NCBI GenBank assembly: GCA_003987725.1
Contig: RXJH01000007.1
Location: forward strand, 3,177 to 67,176
From: Hyphomicrobium sp.
Lineage (GTDB): Bacteria; Pseudomonadota; Alphaproteobacteria; Rhizobiales; Hyphomicrobiaceae
Length of the DNA: 64,000 bases
Reading direction: 5' to 3'
The notes beneath the pieces were generated by a model. The model had not been told where the DNA came from. It did not search any database and was given only the letters and a program-made list of their open reading frames with translations. Both the position numbers and the translations under genes were made by a program. Numbering within the stretch: position 1 is the stretch's first letter; every line of letters begins with the position of its first letter. Positions 18,111 to 26,793 of the stretch are shown here, one piece after another.

Positions 18111-19372
18111 ATCAAAGATAGTTGTGGATCTGACGAAGCCACGCCGATGGGTCGAGTATCAAACGATGAAAAGGCTAGTCTAAACGTTGTACCTATTTCA
18201 TCTGCAGAGAATGGACGCCGGTCAGGAGATCCTACTCCGAACAACCACTGACGTGAGTTCGAGCCCAAAGTCTTCGTGCTCCCGTCATCGAACCTGACAC
18301 TCAAGCAGCGATCACGCTTATCCTTTATCGCGTATGCAAAGCAGGTTCGATTTAATTTAGAACTGAGTTGATTTGAAAAAAGGCGTAGGTCGGCATAGTC
18401 CGGCCGGTTGCCTGACATCCATTCGAGTGGCGAGCAGTTCCAGAGTTCACCAGCCAACCACCGCAAAGAAGAATCTTTCACCGCAGCAGTAGGCGACGCC
18501 GTAAGGCGATGAATCAGCTCGGTATCAGTGAGCGACCATTCGGACTTAGCAATCTCGCCGTTTTCATATGCCGTTGTAACAGCGAACAGCATCATAAGTT
18601 TGCCCGCAAAATCGTGGGGTGCGAGCATTAGGTTTTGGTAGACCATTGCTCGCGTTTCTCGCCACCTTTGAAGATTGGTCTCTGCATCCTTGCGAAATAT
18701 CGGATCACCCGTATCGCGGCAAAAATCCACGATAGCTTTCGCAAGTCGTTGAGGCTCTTGCCGGTCCACGTTTAAACCTAGGTGGTAGGCCATCCGATAG
18801 ACATTATCGATGTTATCCAAGTCTATGTCGCCGGATATAACGCGGCCAAACAATCCCCGCCCCTTGATGTGATCACTTATTTCTTCGACGAGGCGAGTAG
18901 CCTCTCGTGGTCCAACGACTGCTCTCGCCCATTTAACCAGCCCAGTCTCGCGGCCAGCCAATATCTGCATCCCTACGCCTCCGATTTGATCCGGAGCGAG
19001 ATTGGAAGCAAGCTCGTGTAAGCGTTCTTCATGGTCGAAGCCAGTACCCACGTACTGCAATGCTTCTTCGACTAAATGGCCGTACGCTGTAATCGCCCAG
19101 TCATGCAAAAGCGCCGACGCGAGCAGAAGAACATTATCGAACTTCGACAACTTCGAGCGGAAGGGCACGAGCTCAGCAAGGCGGGCGACCCCAAGGACAT
19201 GTTCATAGCGAGAGATGTTCGCAATACCTGGCATGTCGAGCGAATCGATGTTGGAAAGTCTCACGTGTCGCAGTCGCTGAACCATCGGAATCTGGATCAG
19301 GCTCGCGAGAGGCTCGCTCCAATCTACGAGGCCGTAAAGCGCGTCCATCGTAGCTAAGTTTGCAGAAGTCAT
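18107..19372 (-). CDS. HD-domain phosphohydrolase, SAMHD1/dGTPase-like
   Basis: A 421-aa protein with an HD metal site: RYEHVLGVARLAE (His58), ALLHDWAITAYGH (His90-Asp91, His99) and GDIDLDNIDNVYRMAYHLGL at 181-200. That last segment matches the D-x-D-x3-D-x3-R stretch of dNTP triphosphohydrolases of the SAMHD1/dGTPase branch. Such enzymes hydrolyse dNTPs; bacterial relatives limit phage by depleting them. It starts at an ATG overlapping the previous stop (ATGA). The C-terminal 200 residues are not recognised. The function here is inferred only from the fold. Confidence 0.75.
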   Translation of the reverse strand: MTSANLATMDALYGLVDWSEPLASLIQIPMVQRLRHVRLSNIDSLDMPGIANISRYEHVLGVARLAELVPFRSKLSKFDNVLLLASALLHDWAITAYGHLVEEALQYVGTGFDHEERLHELASNLAPDQIGGVGMQILAGRETGLVKWARAVVGPREATRLVEEISDHIKGRGLFGRVISGDIDLDNIDNVYRMAYHLGLNVDRQEPQRLAKAIVDFCRDTGDPIFRKDAETNLQRWRETRAMVYQNLMLAPHDFAGKLMMLFAVTTAYENGEIAKSEWSLTDTELIHRLTASPTAAVKDSSLRWLAGELWNCSPLEWMSGNRPDYADLRLFSNQLSSKLNRTCFAYAIKDKRDRCLSVRFDDGSTKTLGSNSRQWLFGVGSPDRRPFSADEIGTTFRLAFSSFDTRPIGVASSDPQLSLI

Positions 19373-20514
19373 GTTGGAGCCTTCCCCCTCCGGTTATCAG
19401 CCCGTGAAGCAGTCTTGACCACTTCCTCTGGTGCGGCCGATTTCACACGAAGGTCAAGTTTCATGCTCGCATAAGAGTGCAGCAAACTCCAGTCGGCGTC
19501 CGCTTGAGCGGCTTCTATGAAGACGCTGAACATTGCATCCCACATACGTTCTGAAGGTAAGACGTGTCGGACGAACACCCGATACTGTTCAATGGATTCT
19601 ACATCTACGAGCGCATAGCAGTCTTCGTACACCACTAGCGTCGGCTTTCGAGTATCGTCGAACTTACGAGATTCTATTTTTTTAAACGCTTTGGACGTTG
19701 CCGTGTGCATCCCAGCGTACGTTCGGCTTGACCAAACATACTGTACGCCCAGCGTTTCGAGCTGCTTCGTTTTTTTTGCGTAAATTGAATCTGCGAAGCC
19801 GAAATGAGGCGTGTAAGCATCTATGACCACCAACAGCTTCGCCGCCGTTCGCCACTCGATTCCGTCATCTTTCGCAAGCTTTTCGAGGAAACTGACGAAC
19901 TCGATCGGGTGTCGAGACGCTGTCAGATACTGTACTGTTAGCCCCTCCTTGAAAAAGGCCATTGCTAACTTGCCAACCAACTTATTAGCTTGAGCCTGGT
20001 GCTCTGTTGCTACCGCCAAAGAGCGAGGTGCGAGCGCCTCCCGAACGTCTAGCTCTCCGAAAGATGACAGGATCTCCGTCAATTCCTTTCGGAGGTCATC
20101 ATCGATTGGCAAGGGATCATGAGCATACGTCGGACGATGATTTTGCGACTGCTTCCAATGGCGGAAGTGTCGGATGATAGGCAAATATTTTGGACGCCAA
20201 TCATCAACGAAATAAAGAAACCTAATGGAAAAGCGGTACAAGACATAACATGTTGCAAGTAGGTTGACGAGCAACAAAGCTGCGGAGGCATGTCCCGCGT
20301 ACCAATCCCAATCTTTTGGAACAAGCGCGGCGCAAAGCGCGAGTGTCGCACTTGTCAGTCCCAATAAGAACAAGCCGAAGACAGAATTGATGACGTATGG
20401 CGCTTTACGCTCTCTTCCCACCAACGTGTAAAGACTAACCTGAAATGCCATGAGTGTTGCCACGGCTGCGAGTAGCGACCAAGTCGAGAGTTCGCTCGCT
20501 ACTGAGTTAGTCAT
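19369..20514 (-). CDS. Membrane-anchored protein with a RecA/KaiC-like domain lacking a clear Walker A
   Basis: A 381-aa protein not assigned to a characterised family. Three to four hydrophobic helices lie at about 10-120, ending in FLYFVDDWRPKYLP. The soluble C-terminal part has LVVIDAYTPHFGFADSIYAKKTKQLETLGVQYVWSSRTY, which resembles the Walker B and following strands of KaiC/RAD55-type ATPases. I find no G-x4-GK[ST]. The start is the ATG at 20514 with TTGGAG 6 nt upstream, overlapping the QueC-like gene by 8 nt. It could tether the system to the membrane or act as its effector. Confidence 0.6.
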   Translation of the reverse strand: MTNSVASELSTWSLLAAVATLMAFQVSLYTLVGRERKAPYVINSVFGLFLLGLTSATLALCAALVPKDWDWYAGHASAALLLVNLLATCYVLYRFSIRFLYFVDDWRPKYLPIIRHFRHWKQSQNHRPTYAHDPLPIDDDLRKELTEILSSFGELDVREALAPRSLAVATEHQAQANKLVGKLAMAFFKEGLTVQYLTASRHPIEFVSFLEKLAKDDGIEWRTAAKLLVVIDAYTPHFGFADSIYAKKTKQLETLGVQYVWSSRTYAGMHTATSKAFKKIESRKFDDTRKPTLVVYEDCYALVDVESIEQYRVFVRHVLPSERMWDAMFSVFIEAAQADADWSLLHSYASMKLDLRVKSAAPEEVVKTASRADNRRGKAPT

Positions 20515-21247
20515 TGAATGCTCCAAGTCGGGCTACTTCGAGGACCTCAATAGCGATCTGATCCAGTGCGGCAAGCGATTTGCCGATGGCAGACTCCCAT
20601 AGCTCGACCTGACTACGCAATCGATCGGGGTCAAGTTCAACGTTTGTGACTTGACGAATGCACTTCTGCTCAAGAGATCCGCTATGGATGCCCAGGCGGT
20701 CAAGAGCAGCAATCGCGTCGTCTCGCGAGGCGATGTCCTGTACGGGGAGTGCTAACTCAATACCGTATTTCTCCAAGACGTTTCTCAAAGAATTAATCGC
20801 AAGCGGTGTCTGCTCGGGCCAAACGTTCTGATAACCGACATACCCAAACGTCAGCGTTCTTGCTTTCACAGCTGCCGCTACAGCCGATCCGACAACCACA
20901 TACGCATGGTGACAAGGGAGGCACGTCTGCTCGTAAAAGCTGGTATCCGTCGCCAGCTCGTTTGGCTGCCGGACAACTATCCATAATGTGGTGGACGGCA
21001 AAATTTGGGAAAGCTCTCCCAACCTTCGGCGAACCAGGTCCAGACCGATCAAGTGAGGCGCTGCAATGGTCACCAGCACGAGCGGATCTGTTTGGTGGCT
21101 GCGCAATGCTGCAAGAGTAGAATCTCTCCCGCCGGAAAACATGATCACATTGCAACCCTTCGGCACTTGCTCGCGATCGGCTGCCTCGCTCAATGACAAT
21201 TTGTGCATGTGCTGTGTCGCCCTTCGGAGGGAATACCCCATTAACAT
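20507..21247 (-). CDS. QueC/ExsB-like PP-loop ATP pyrophosphatase
   Basis: A 246-aa PP-loop enzyme. VIMFSGGRDSTLAALRSH gives the SGGxDS signature at 38-43. CLPCHHAY (Cys109, Cys112, His113) and a later Cys196 could bind zinc, as in QueC. FGYVGYQNVWPEQTPLAINSL also resembles the QueC middle region. QueC makes preQ0, but related proteins occur in defence systems such as Qat and type IV CBASS. No other queuosine genes are nearby, so a specialised role in the island operon is more likely. It is the first gene of the operon. The start is uncertain, with ATGs at 21247, 21241 and 21208. Confidence 0.75.
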   Translation of the reverse strand: MLMGYSLRRATQHMHKLSLSEAADREQVPKGCNVIMFSGGRDSTLAALRSHQTDPLVLVTIAAPHLIGLDLVRRRLGELSQILPSTTLWIVVRQPNELATDTSFYEQTCLPCHHAYVVVGSAVAAAVKARTLTFGYVGYQNVWPEQTPLAINSLRNVLEKYGIELALPVQDIASRDDAIAALDRLGIHSGSLEQKCIRQVTNVELDPDRLRSQVELWESAIGKSLAALDQIAIEVLEVARLGAFND

Positions 21248-21604
21248 GACGCTCTAATCCGCAACGGCGGCCGGTGTTTTTGTCGATCTATTTGAACCGC
21301 AATAGTTTCAATATGACCACTTCGTAAATGCAAGGAGATCCAGGCAGCGATTCGGCAACATGATCAATCAAGTCGAGAGTGAAACAGTCTCACAACGGGG
21401 GATGACTTTCGGTGACTTCACGCATTTTCGTCAGTCCCGGCCAAGCAGGGCCCAATATCGCGAAAAACACCGAGCTCCGATCCGAGATGCTCCACTCTCA
21501 ATTATAAGCAATCTGAATTTTAGTGCCACATACCATCCTTTGTGACACCGCGCCATTGACAGTGCCACAAATTCGGATGTAAGGTGCCATGAGTTGGTGC
21601 CAAC
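21248..21604. other. Intergenic region between operon and resolvase (possible res site)
   Basis: About 357 bp with the promoters of the divergent QueC-like operon and resolvase. GTGCCA occurs four times near the resolvase end, at 21523, 21562, 21584 and 21597. Repeats like these may be resolvase binding subsites. I see no coding region. Confidence 0.45.
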
Positions 21605-22213
21605 ATGAGAGTGCAAAAAGTGGCCAAGACGCTATTCTATGCGCGGGTGTCATCCCGCGAACAAAAGCTCGATCTCCAACGTGACGCTGCCCGAAAGCTG
21701 AGCGTCAAGACAGCAGACATCTTCATCGAGAAGGCATCGGGTGTTCGCCACGACAGACCAGTGCTCGCAAAGGTGTTGTCCGAACTGCGACCCGGGGACA
21801 CTTTGGCTTGCTATAAGCTTGACCGCATCGGTCGCAGCCTCGTGCATATCACTAAGCTGATTGCCGACTTGGAAGAGCGAGGCATTCACTTTCGCACTGT
21901 GGAAGACGGCCTCAGCACTCAAGGCTCAACTGGAAAGTTGATTTTGCATGTTCTCGGGGCCGTGGCCCAATTCGAGCGTGACCTTATCTTAGATCGCACG
22001 AGAGCGGGATTGGCTGCGGCAAGGAAGCGTGGCACCCGGCTCGGGCCACCGATCAAATGGTCACCCGATATGGCAGCGAAGGCTCGTAACCTAATGACCA
22101 AGGATGGCCTCAACGCAAACGATGCGGCGAAGGTTTTGGGCGTGAGCCGTCGAACTATGTTTCGGGGCTTGAAAGCGGCTCGCGACCATGACGAATTGCT
22201 CCGCACGGAATAG
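21605..22213 (+). CDS. Serine recombinase, Tn3-type resolvase/invertase
   Basis: A 202-aa serine recombinase. The N-terminal catalytic domain has FYARVSSREQKLDLQRD (catalytic Ser in RVSS), then KLDRIGRSL and FERDLILDRTRAGLAAARKRG. The C-terminal helix-turn-helix is NANDAAKVLGVSRRTMFRGLK. Length and order fit Tn3-family resolvases and DNA invertases. It may be left from a transposon nested in the island. Repeated GTGCCA motifs lie directly upstream and may be its target. Confidence 0.92.
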   Translation: MRVQKVAKTLFYARVSSREQKLDLQRDAARKLSVKTADIFIEKASGVRHDRPVLAKVLSELRPGDTLACYKLDRIGRSLVHITKLIADLEERGIHFRTVEDGLSTQGSTGKLILHVLGAVAQFERDLILDRTRAGLAAARKRGTRLGPPIKWSPDMAAKARNLMTKDGLNANDAAKVLGVSRRTMFRGLKAARDHDELLRTE

Positions 22214-22252
22214 CGCATGTTAGGAACGCCTGATAATGCAGGTGCCGTTTAG

Positions 22253-22798
22253 TCAAAAGGGTCCGAGCAAGTGAGCTGGCCGAAATCTATAAGGCTGGCT
22301 ACAGTTGCCATGGCGTTGCCAAGCACCGATCACCCTCCCAGTCAAAATTAGTTCACGCGCCTTCGCGAAGGCCTGCTCCCTTAGCCCATTATCGCCGCGC
22401 CATATACAATGAGCGACCTTTTCTTCCGCCTCCATTCGACGAATGATCCAGCCCGGGTCGCTGGTATTTCCTATGCCGAGCGGGGTCTGAAGTAGGCACA
22501 TTTCCTCGAAGACTGGGCTGGTCACATAACGCTGGACAGGGTCAATGATCGGCCACTGCCAGAAGCGACAAGCCTCTGACACCCATGTAACGGTTCGGCG
22601 GTCAGTCAGAACTGCCTCGAAGGATGCTTCTATGACCGGCCCATCTGGAGACGAACGCAGCCACGGCTCATTGTATATTGGAGTAGTCAGCCCAAACGGT
22701 TGCCAAACCTGCTTGATCAGCAGGAACCGACATCTGACCCGCTGCCCAACATAATAGGACGGCCAAGGCGACTGACTGCGAAGAGTTCTTGGCGGCAT
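22253..22798 (-). CDS. Hypothetical protein in island
   Basis: A 181-aa protein that I do not recognise. It is rich in Trp, Arg and Pro (YYVGQRVRCRFLL, EACRFWQWPIIDPVQRY) and has no signal or membrane segments. The start ATG at 22798 follows AGGAAAG. It converges with the resolvase, and lies downstream of the RepA-like gene on the same strand. Confidence 0.55.
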   Translation of the reverse strand: MPPRTLRSQSPWPSYYVGQRVRCRFLLIKQVWQPFGLTTPIYNEPWLRSSPDGPVIEASFEAVLTDRRTVTWVSEACRFWQWPIIDPVQRYVTSPVFEEMCLLQTPLGIGNTSDPGWIIRRMEAEEKVAHCIWRGDNGLREQAFAKARELILTGRVIGAWQRHGNCSQPYRFRPAHLLGPF

Positions 22799-22956
22799 TC
22801 TTTCCTATACGAGCGTTATGAGATGGAATCCATTTGGTTCGGCTTAGTTAGTGCGATCAAGTCCGCCAATCCCCACGGGGGGGTATCGGCCGCTCGAATT
22901 TGTCTAATGTCTCTTCAAACGACTACAGCATACATTCGGAACCTCTCAATTTCCGG

Positions 22957-23226
22957 TTAGAACACCAGGCAAGGAGTTGTTACGCGAAGATTGGGACCGA
23001 GAAAGAATGGCCTATCAGACGGCGGCCCTGCACGGGGGGGCACCGTCCATGTTTCATTGAATAAGTCTTCAAACGAAAAATATCCGGAACATTCCTTTGA
23101 AGGGACGACAACGTGAAAGGTATCCCCGCCGCCCCCGATGATCCTCCTATGGGCAATCGAATGCGGCGGGTAGTCCGGGAGAGCCCAGCGCCCGAACGGG
23201 GCGCAGACCTTCTTGCGGTCTGCCAA
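22957..23226 (-). CDS. Possible small hypothetical protein
   Basis: An 89-aa frame starting at a TTG with no good ribosome site. The middle (FHVVVPSKECSGYFSFEDLFNETWTV) reads like a real protein and it follows the RepA-like gene on the same strand. A second frame overlaps it, so this call is weak. Confidence 0.33.
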   Translation of the reverse strand: MADRKKVCAPFGRWALPDYPPHSIAHRRIIGGGGDTFHVVVPSKECSGYFSFEDLFNETWTVPPRAGPPSDRPFFLGPNLRVTTPCLVF

Positions 23227-23295
23227 CTAGTCCAGGTCACGCGCGGGAAGGAGAGTGGCCTTCCCTTCCAAAATCGACGAAAGGAATGCTTCTAA

Positions 23296-24387
23296 TCAGA
23301 AGTCACTTGTTTCTCCCTCGTCATCGTCCCGGGCGTTTTGCAGAGCATTTCGGATTTGCTCTCGCGTTACGATGCCCGCGTCGTATGCCTTGTTGAGCAT
23401 CCTCGTTACTTCGACTGACGAAATGCCGAGGGTCGTCGCTGCATCCTTTTGACGCCCGAACTCCCCATCTAAGATACGCCGAACGAGGTCCGCCACGTCG
23501 GGATCAACAAGAGTATCCCAACGCCAGGTGCCACATTCAAACTTGACGGTGAATACTTGCCCAGCATCCGGCGACTGCATTCGTAGCTTTGTGAAATCAA
23601 GCTTGAACGAAGCGCCGCCCGTTCCGCCAATGCTGTCGTGTGGTTTGAGCCTTACGAGGCTATCAAACATGACTGGTATCTTCGACGAGCCGTGGTAGTT
23701 CTCTCCTCCTTTGTTTGCGTGGTGGATGACGAGCACCGCAGCGCCGGTCTCTCGGATACGGTGCAGCATTTTCAAGAACGGGTCCCACGCTTCCGAAGCG
23801 TTGGCATCGTCCACTGTTGCGAGAGTGCTCAGATTGTCGAGGACGACGAGATTAGGGCGCACTGAACGGATGCGTTCCAAGATGCGCCGTTCGTGCTCCT
23901 CGTTGCCGAAGTCAGGGAACGATGTGTCGCCAACCGGCTGATCGTGACGGGCATAGACGTGAATGTTGCCGATCACTTTCTGTTTGTCTCCGCCCGTCGC
24001 GGCGTCAACGATAAGCTGAAACCGGCCTCTGAGGTCGGAAGGGTCCATCTCGCCGTCAATGAGCAGCACCCGTCGAGGGGCGGGAGCTTTCCAGTGTCCG
24101 AACGTGCCACCACCCGCAACGGCAGCAGCTATACCCAGCGCGAACAAGCTTTTGCCTACGCCAGTCGGAGCGAATACCATTGAAAAACCGCGCTCCAAGA
24201 GCCAAGGGCCGCAGAGTTGCTGACGGGGTTGAATAGTGTCGTCATTGAGGAGATTGCCCAGCGAACGGATACGCGGCCCTTTGACTTGCTTTTGAACGGG
24301 CGATTTGCGGGAAGGGTTTGAAGAGCGGCGGCCGGATTGGCCCCCGTTTATAGTCCGAGATTTGGCAGTCGCAGTTTGAGGCTGCAT
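23296..24387 (-). CDS. RepA-like AAA/RecA-fold ATPase of a mobile element
   Basis: A 363-aa ATPase. After a basic N-terminus comes VFAPTGVGKSLFALGIA (Walker A at 73-80), RRVLLIDGEMDP, NLVVLDNLSTLA (Walker B) and VLVIHHANKGGENYHGSS. This fits the AAA_25/RepA-like hexameric ATPases of plasmids and integrated elements. The C-terminus (about 310-350) has a helix-turn-helix: KDAATTLGISSVEVTRMLNK. The ATG at 24387 follows AAGGAG. It probably served in replication or transfer of the element. Confidence 0.8.
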   Translation of the reverse strand: MQPQTATAKSRTINGGQSGRRSSNPSRKSPVQKQVKGPRIRSLGNLLNDDTIQPRQQLCGPWLLERGFSMVFAPTGVGKSLFALGIAAAVAGGGTFGHWKAPAPRRVLLIDGEMDPSDLRGRFQLIVDAATGGDKQKVIGNIHVYARHDQPVGDTSFPDFGNEEHERRILERIRSVRPNLVVLDNLSTLATVDDANASEAWDPFLKMLHRIRETGAAVLVIHHANKGGENYHGSSKIPVMFDSLVRLKPHDSIGGTGGASFKLDFTKLRMQSPDAGQVFTVKFECGTWRWDTLVDPDVADLVRRILDGEFGRQKDAATTLGISSVEVTRMLNKAYDAGIVTREQIRNALQNARDDDEGETSDF

Positions 24388-24914
24388 GGTCTCCTTAGAT
24401 GTAGTTTAGGGTTAGCGACTAAGGTAATGCCTCGCCAGAAGCGGGTTTTCTCCGGACCATCGAGAAGCAGCGTGGAAGCCGGTGAAATTCCGCCGAAATC
24501 ATCTCTGTCGATTTCGCGCTCAAATGATTGATTTTGAAGAATATTTCACGGCTTCAGCCCACTATAAGAACAAGAAATTGGAAACTCTCGTTCCTAGGAG
24601 AGGGGCAAACCCTCCCCTCGACTGTTCGACTGCCACCTTCCTAAAGGCGGCCGTTCGGTCGTGTTTGGCAACTCGATCATTGCGGGTGCTCTAACTGCGA
24701 TCCGCATTGGCGGGGATGTTGGTCGTATTAGGGCCGTTAATGCGGTCGGGCCACGGACTCAACGTATCGATGATGATCTCTCATAGAAAGCTACTCAATC
24801 GGGCCAGGCGGCGAACCGTATGCTGTGGTCACTTAGGCGCGGCGGAAAGCGCCTAGCGTTCTCCTCTCAAATCAGAAATCAAAAGCGCCTCGTGACAGGA
24901 ATGGGGGACTACGA
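24388..24914. other. Island stretch without a clear gene
   Basis: About 527 bp containing the RepA-like gene's promoter and no convincing coding region. Short open frames here lack ribosome sites and codon bias. It may be degraded element DNA. Confidence 0.45.
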
Positions 24915-25451
24915 GTGTTTGGTTGGCTCAAAAAGAAAAACGCATCGCGGGAGGAACGGGCAGCTTTTGCGAGGGGTGCAGATTTTGCGCTCTCACACAT
25001 TTTCGCTCGTGGGCGCCCAGACAATTCCTTTTGGGTCGAGAGAGGTCGGATAGACTGCACTGATCCACAAGAGCGCGGTGAGGTGTCGTCAAATTTCAAA
25101 ACGCTATGGGATCAACTCTCCAAGAACAGGGAGAATTGGATCAGTCAATTGGAAGGATACGCCGAGCTTTTGTCTGATCCGAAGGCGACGAAGTTTCAGG
25201 AAGCCGCTGCTGAGCTCATGTTGGGCATCGTTAAGACCGATATGCTTTGCCGCATGGCTCTACAATTTCCCGACGACACCGAGCTAAGTGATGTGGCGTT
25301 TAAAGTCCTGGGCGGTAATTTCGGCACCTTCGACGCGGTGATCATGGGCCCGCGTTCGGCGGCTTCGGTTTTGGAGCCGTCACCGTCAGCAGGGCTACTA
25401 GATGAGCTGCCCTTTGCAAAAGCTCTATTCGAGAAGCGAACTGGATGGTAG
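24915..25451 (+). CDS. Hypothetical protein in island
   Basis: A 178-aa soluble, helical protein that starts at a GTG (FGWLKKKNASREERAAFARGADFALSHIF) after GGGGGACTACGA. It has no signal peptide or membrane helix; the segment AAELMLGIVKTDMLCRMAL is amphipathic. I do not recognise the family. It is the only plus-strand gene between the RepA-like gene and the right attachment site. Confidence 0.55.
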   Translation: MFGWLKKKNASREERAAFARGADFALSHIFARGRPDNSFWVERGRIDCTDPQERGEVSSNFKTLWDQLSKNRENWISQLEGYAELLSDPKATKFQEAAAELMLGIVKTDMLCRMALQFPDDTELSDVAFKVLGGNFGTFDAVIMGPRSAASVLEPSPSAGLLDELPFAKALFEKRTGW

Positions 25452-26121
25452 CAGCGGTGAAACGGCCAGCGGCTGCGGCGGCCCCTATCATGAGGCAGAC
25501 GGTGTTGGACGACATGCAGCCTCATCAGTTGAGCACACGCCAGACGCGGGGATCCACCGTTCCTTCATGTTAGGCACCTTTTGACCTGGCAGACTGGCAA
25601 CGACTGGGACCTGCCCTAGCTCTCCTTCGATTCAAAGCTCCGCGCAACGGTGCCTTTCTGACCTTTCTAGGGGCATGTGAAAGACGGCGGTCTGCGGATG
25701 CCGGAGTTCGCCCTCAGGGTTCCCACAATATGGTGGACTTTTTGAGCGGTGACCCTGCTCCGGCGACGCGATGCGCTTATCGTTCGGTCATATTGGGGGC
25801 CCCAAATTCCCCCTATATCACTCATCGCCCACCGCCTGACTGACCTGCGCCTCATTGCCAGTTCTTTCGCGACGAGCCGCCTAAGGTCTCCTCGAGTGAG
25901 AATTGCCAGTCATAATGGGAAACTTAATTGCCGCGCGGTGAGCCGAAATAGGGGAATCGGTGACGGGGGTTCTTCCAGTGTGGGGGTGTTAATCGACAGC
26001 GCCCAGTGAGAAACGGATCGCGATGGCCACACTTGTTTTTGCGCTACACGAGTGGCATACATCGCGCAGTGGCGGTCAAATTTTTGCTTGATATCTCAAA
26101 GGCATAGAGGGCCGATTTTGC
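25452..26121. other. Right end of the island without a clear gene
   Basis: About 670 bp between the last island gene and attR. Only short frames without ribosome sites are seen. It is likely decayed element DNA. Confidence 0.45.
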
Positions 26122-26140
26122 AGTCCTCTTCTGGGCACCA
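26122..26140 (+). repeat. attR: copy of the tRNA-Leu 3' end
   Basis: AGTCCTCTTCTGGGCACCA is identical to the last 19 bases of tRNA-Leu at 12699-12717. No tRNA body precedes it. It marks the right end of a 13.4-kb island. Confidence 0.88.
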
Positions 26141-26793
26141 CACCATTTAACCACAATGGCTAGCTCGGTCGTGTTATCGACGGACTAGTTAGGCTTAGCA
26201 ATTCGCGAAGCGCGCGCTCGCTGAAACTCCTTCTCTGTTGCTCACACGCTATCGGCGCATATTGGCTGATCGCACTTTGTCGGCAAGTGGGGTTTTGACG
26301 AATTGCGGACCGGACACGGTTATCCAGGGTGACTACGTCCGCTCCTAGTGGTGATGCCGCCGTCGGATGTCGATCTTCTCAGCGATTTCGATCGCGTCAG
26401 CGAACTCGATCCCGAGATAGCGCATGGTGCTCGATCTTCGAATGACCCAGTGGCAGCTGAACAGCGCGAAGGATCCCGGTTCGGCGGCAGATCGGCACCG
26501 CTTCAGTTCGGCGCAGAGAGTGTGTGCCGAACTTCGCTGGGTGGATACCGATACTGGCCATCCACGTCCGTACGAACCGGGCGTACTGGCTAGTGGCTAG
26601 TCGCCGGTCTGTATCGCCCCTTCCGGCAAACAGAAACTGTCCTGCCTTTTTTGCCCAATCTCAAATTGGTCGATTGCGTTCGTGTCTGGTCGGACAGATC
26701 GATTTATCCCATCGGGATTTTTTCCTGGGCCAATTGCAAACAAAATTCGCAGTCTCTAGGCTTAAGGTGCGGCCTGAGCGGGGATTTTCGCAA
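26141..26793. other. Stretch between attR and the glycan cassette
   Basis: About 650 bp. Open frames are present (including upstream extension of the DegT-like gene to 26524) but translation there looks arbitrary. It must hold the promoter of the glycan cassette. Confidence 0.4.

Noticed and set aside
14567-21247. The island operon as a classical type II or III restriction-modification system
   Set aside because: No endonuclease or helicase gene is seen; the HD, kinase-like and QueC-like genes do not fit.
26122-26140. Possible second tRNA-Leu
   Set aside because: Only the last 19 bases are present; no cloverleaf. It is the attR repeat.
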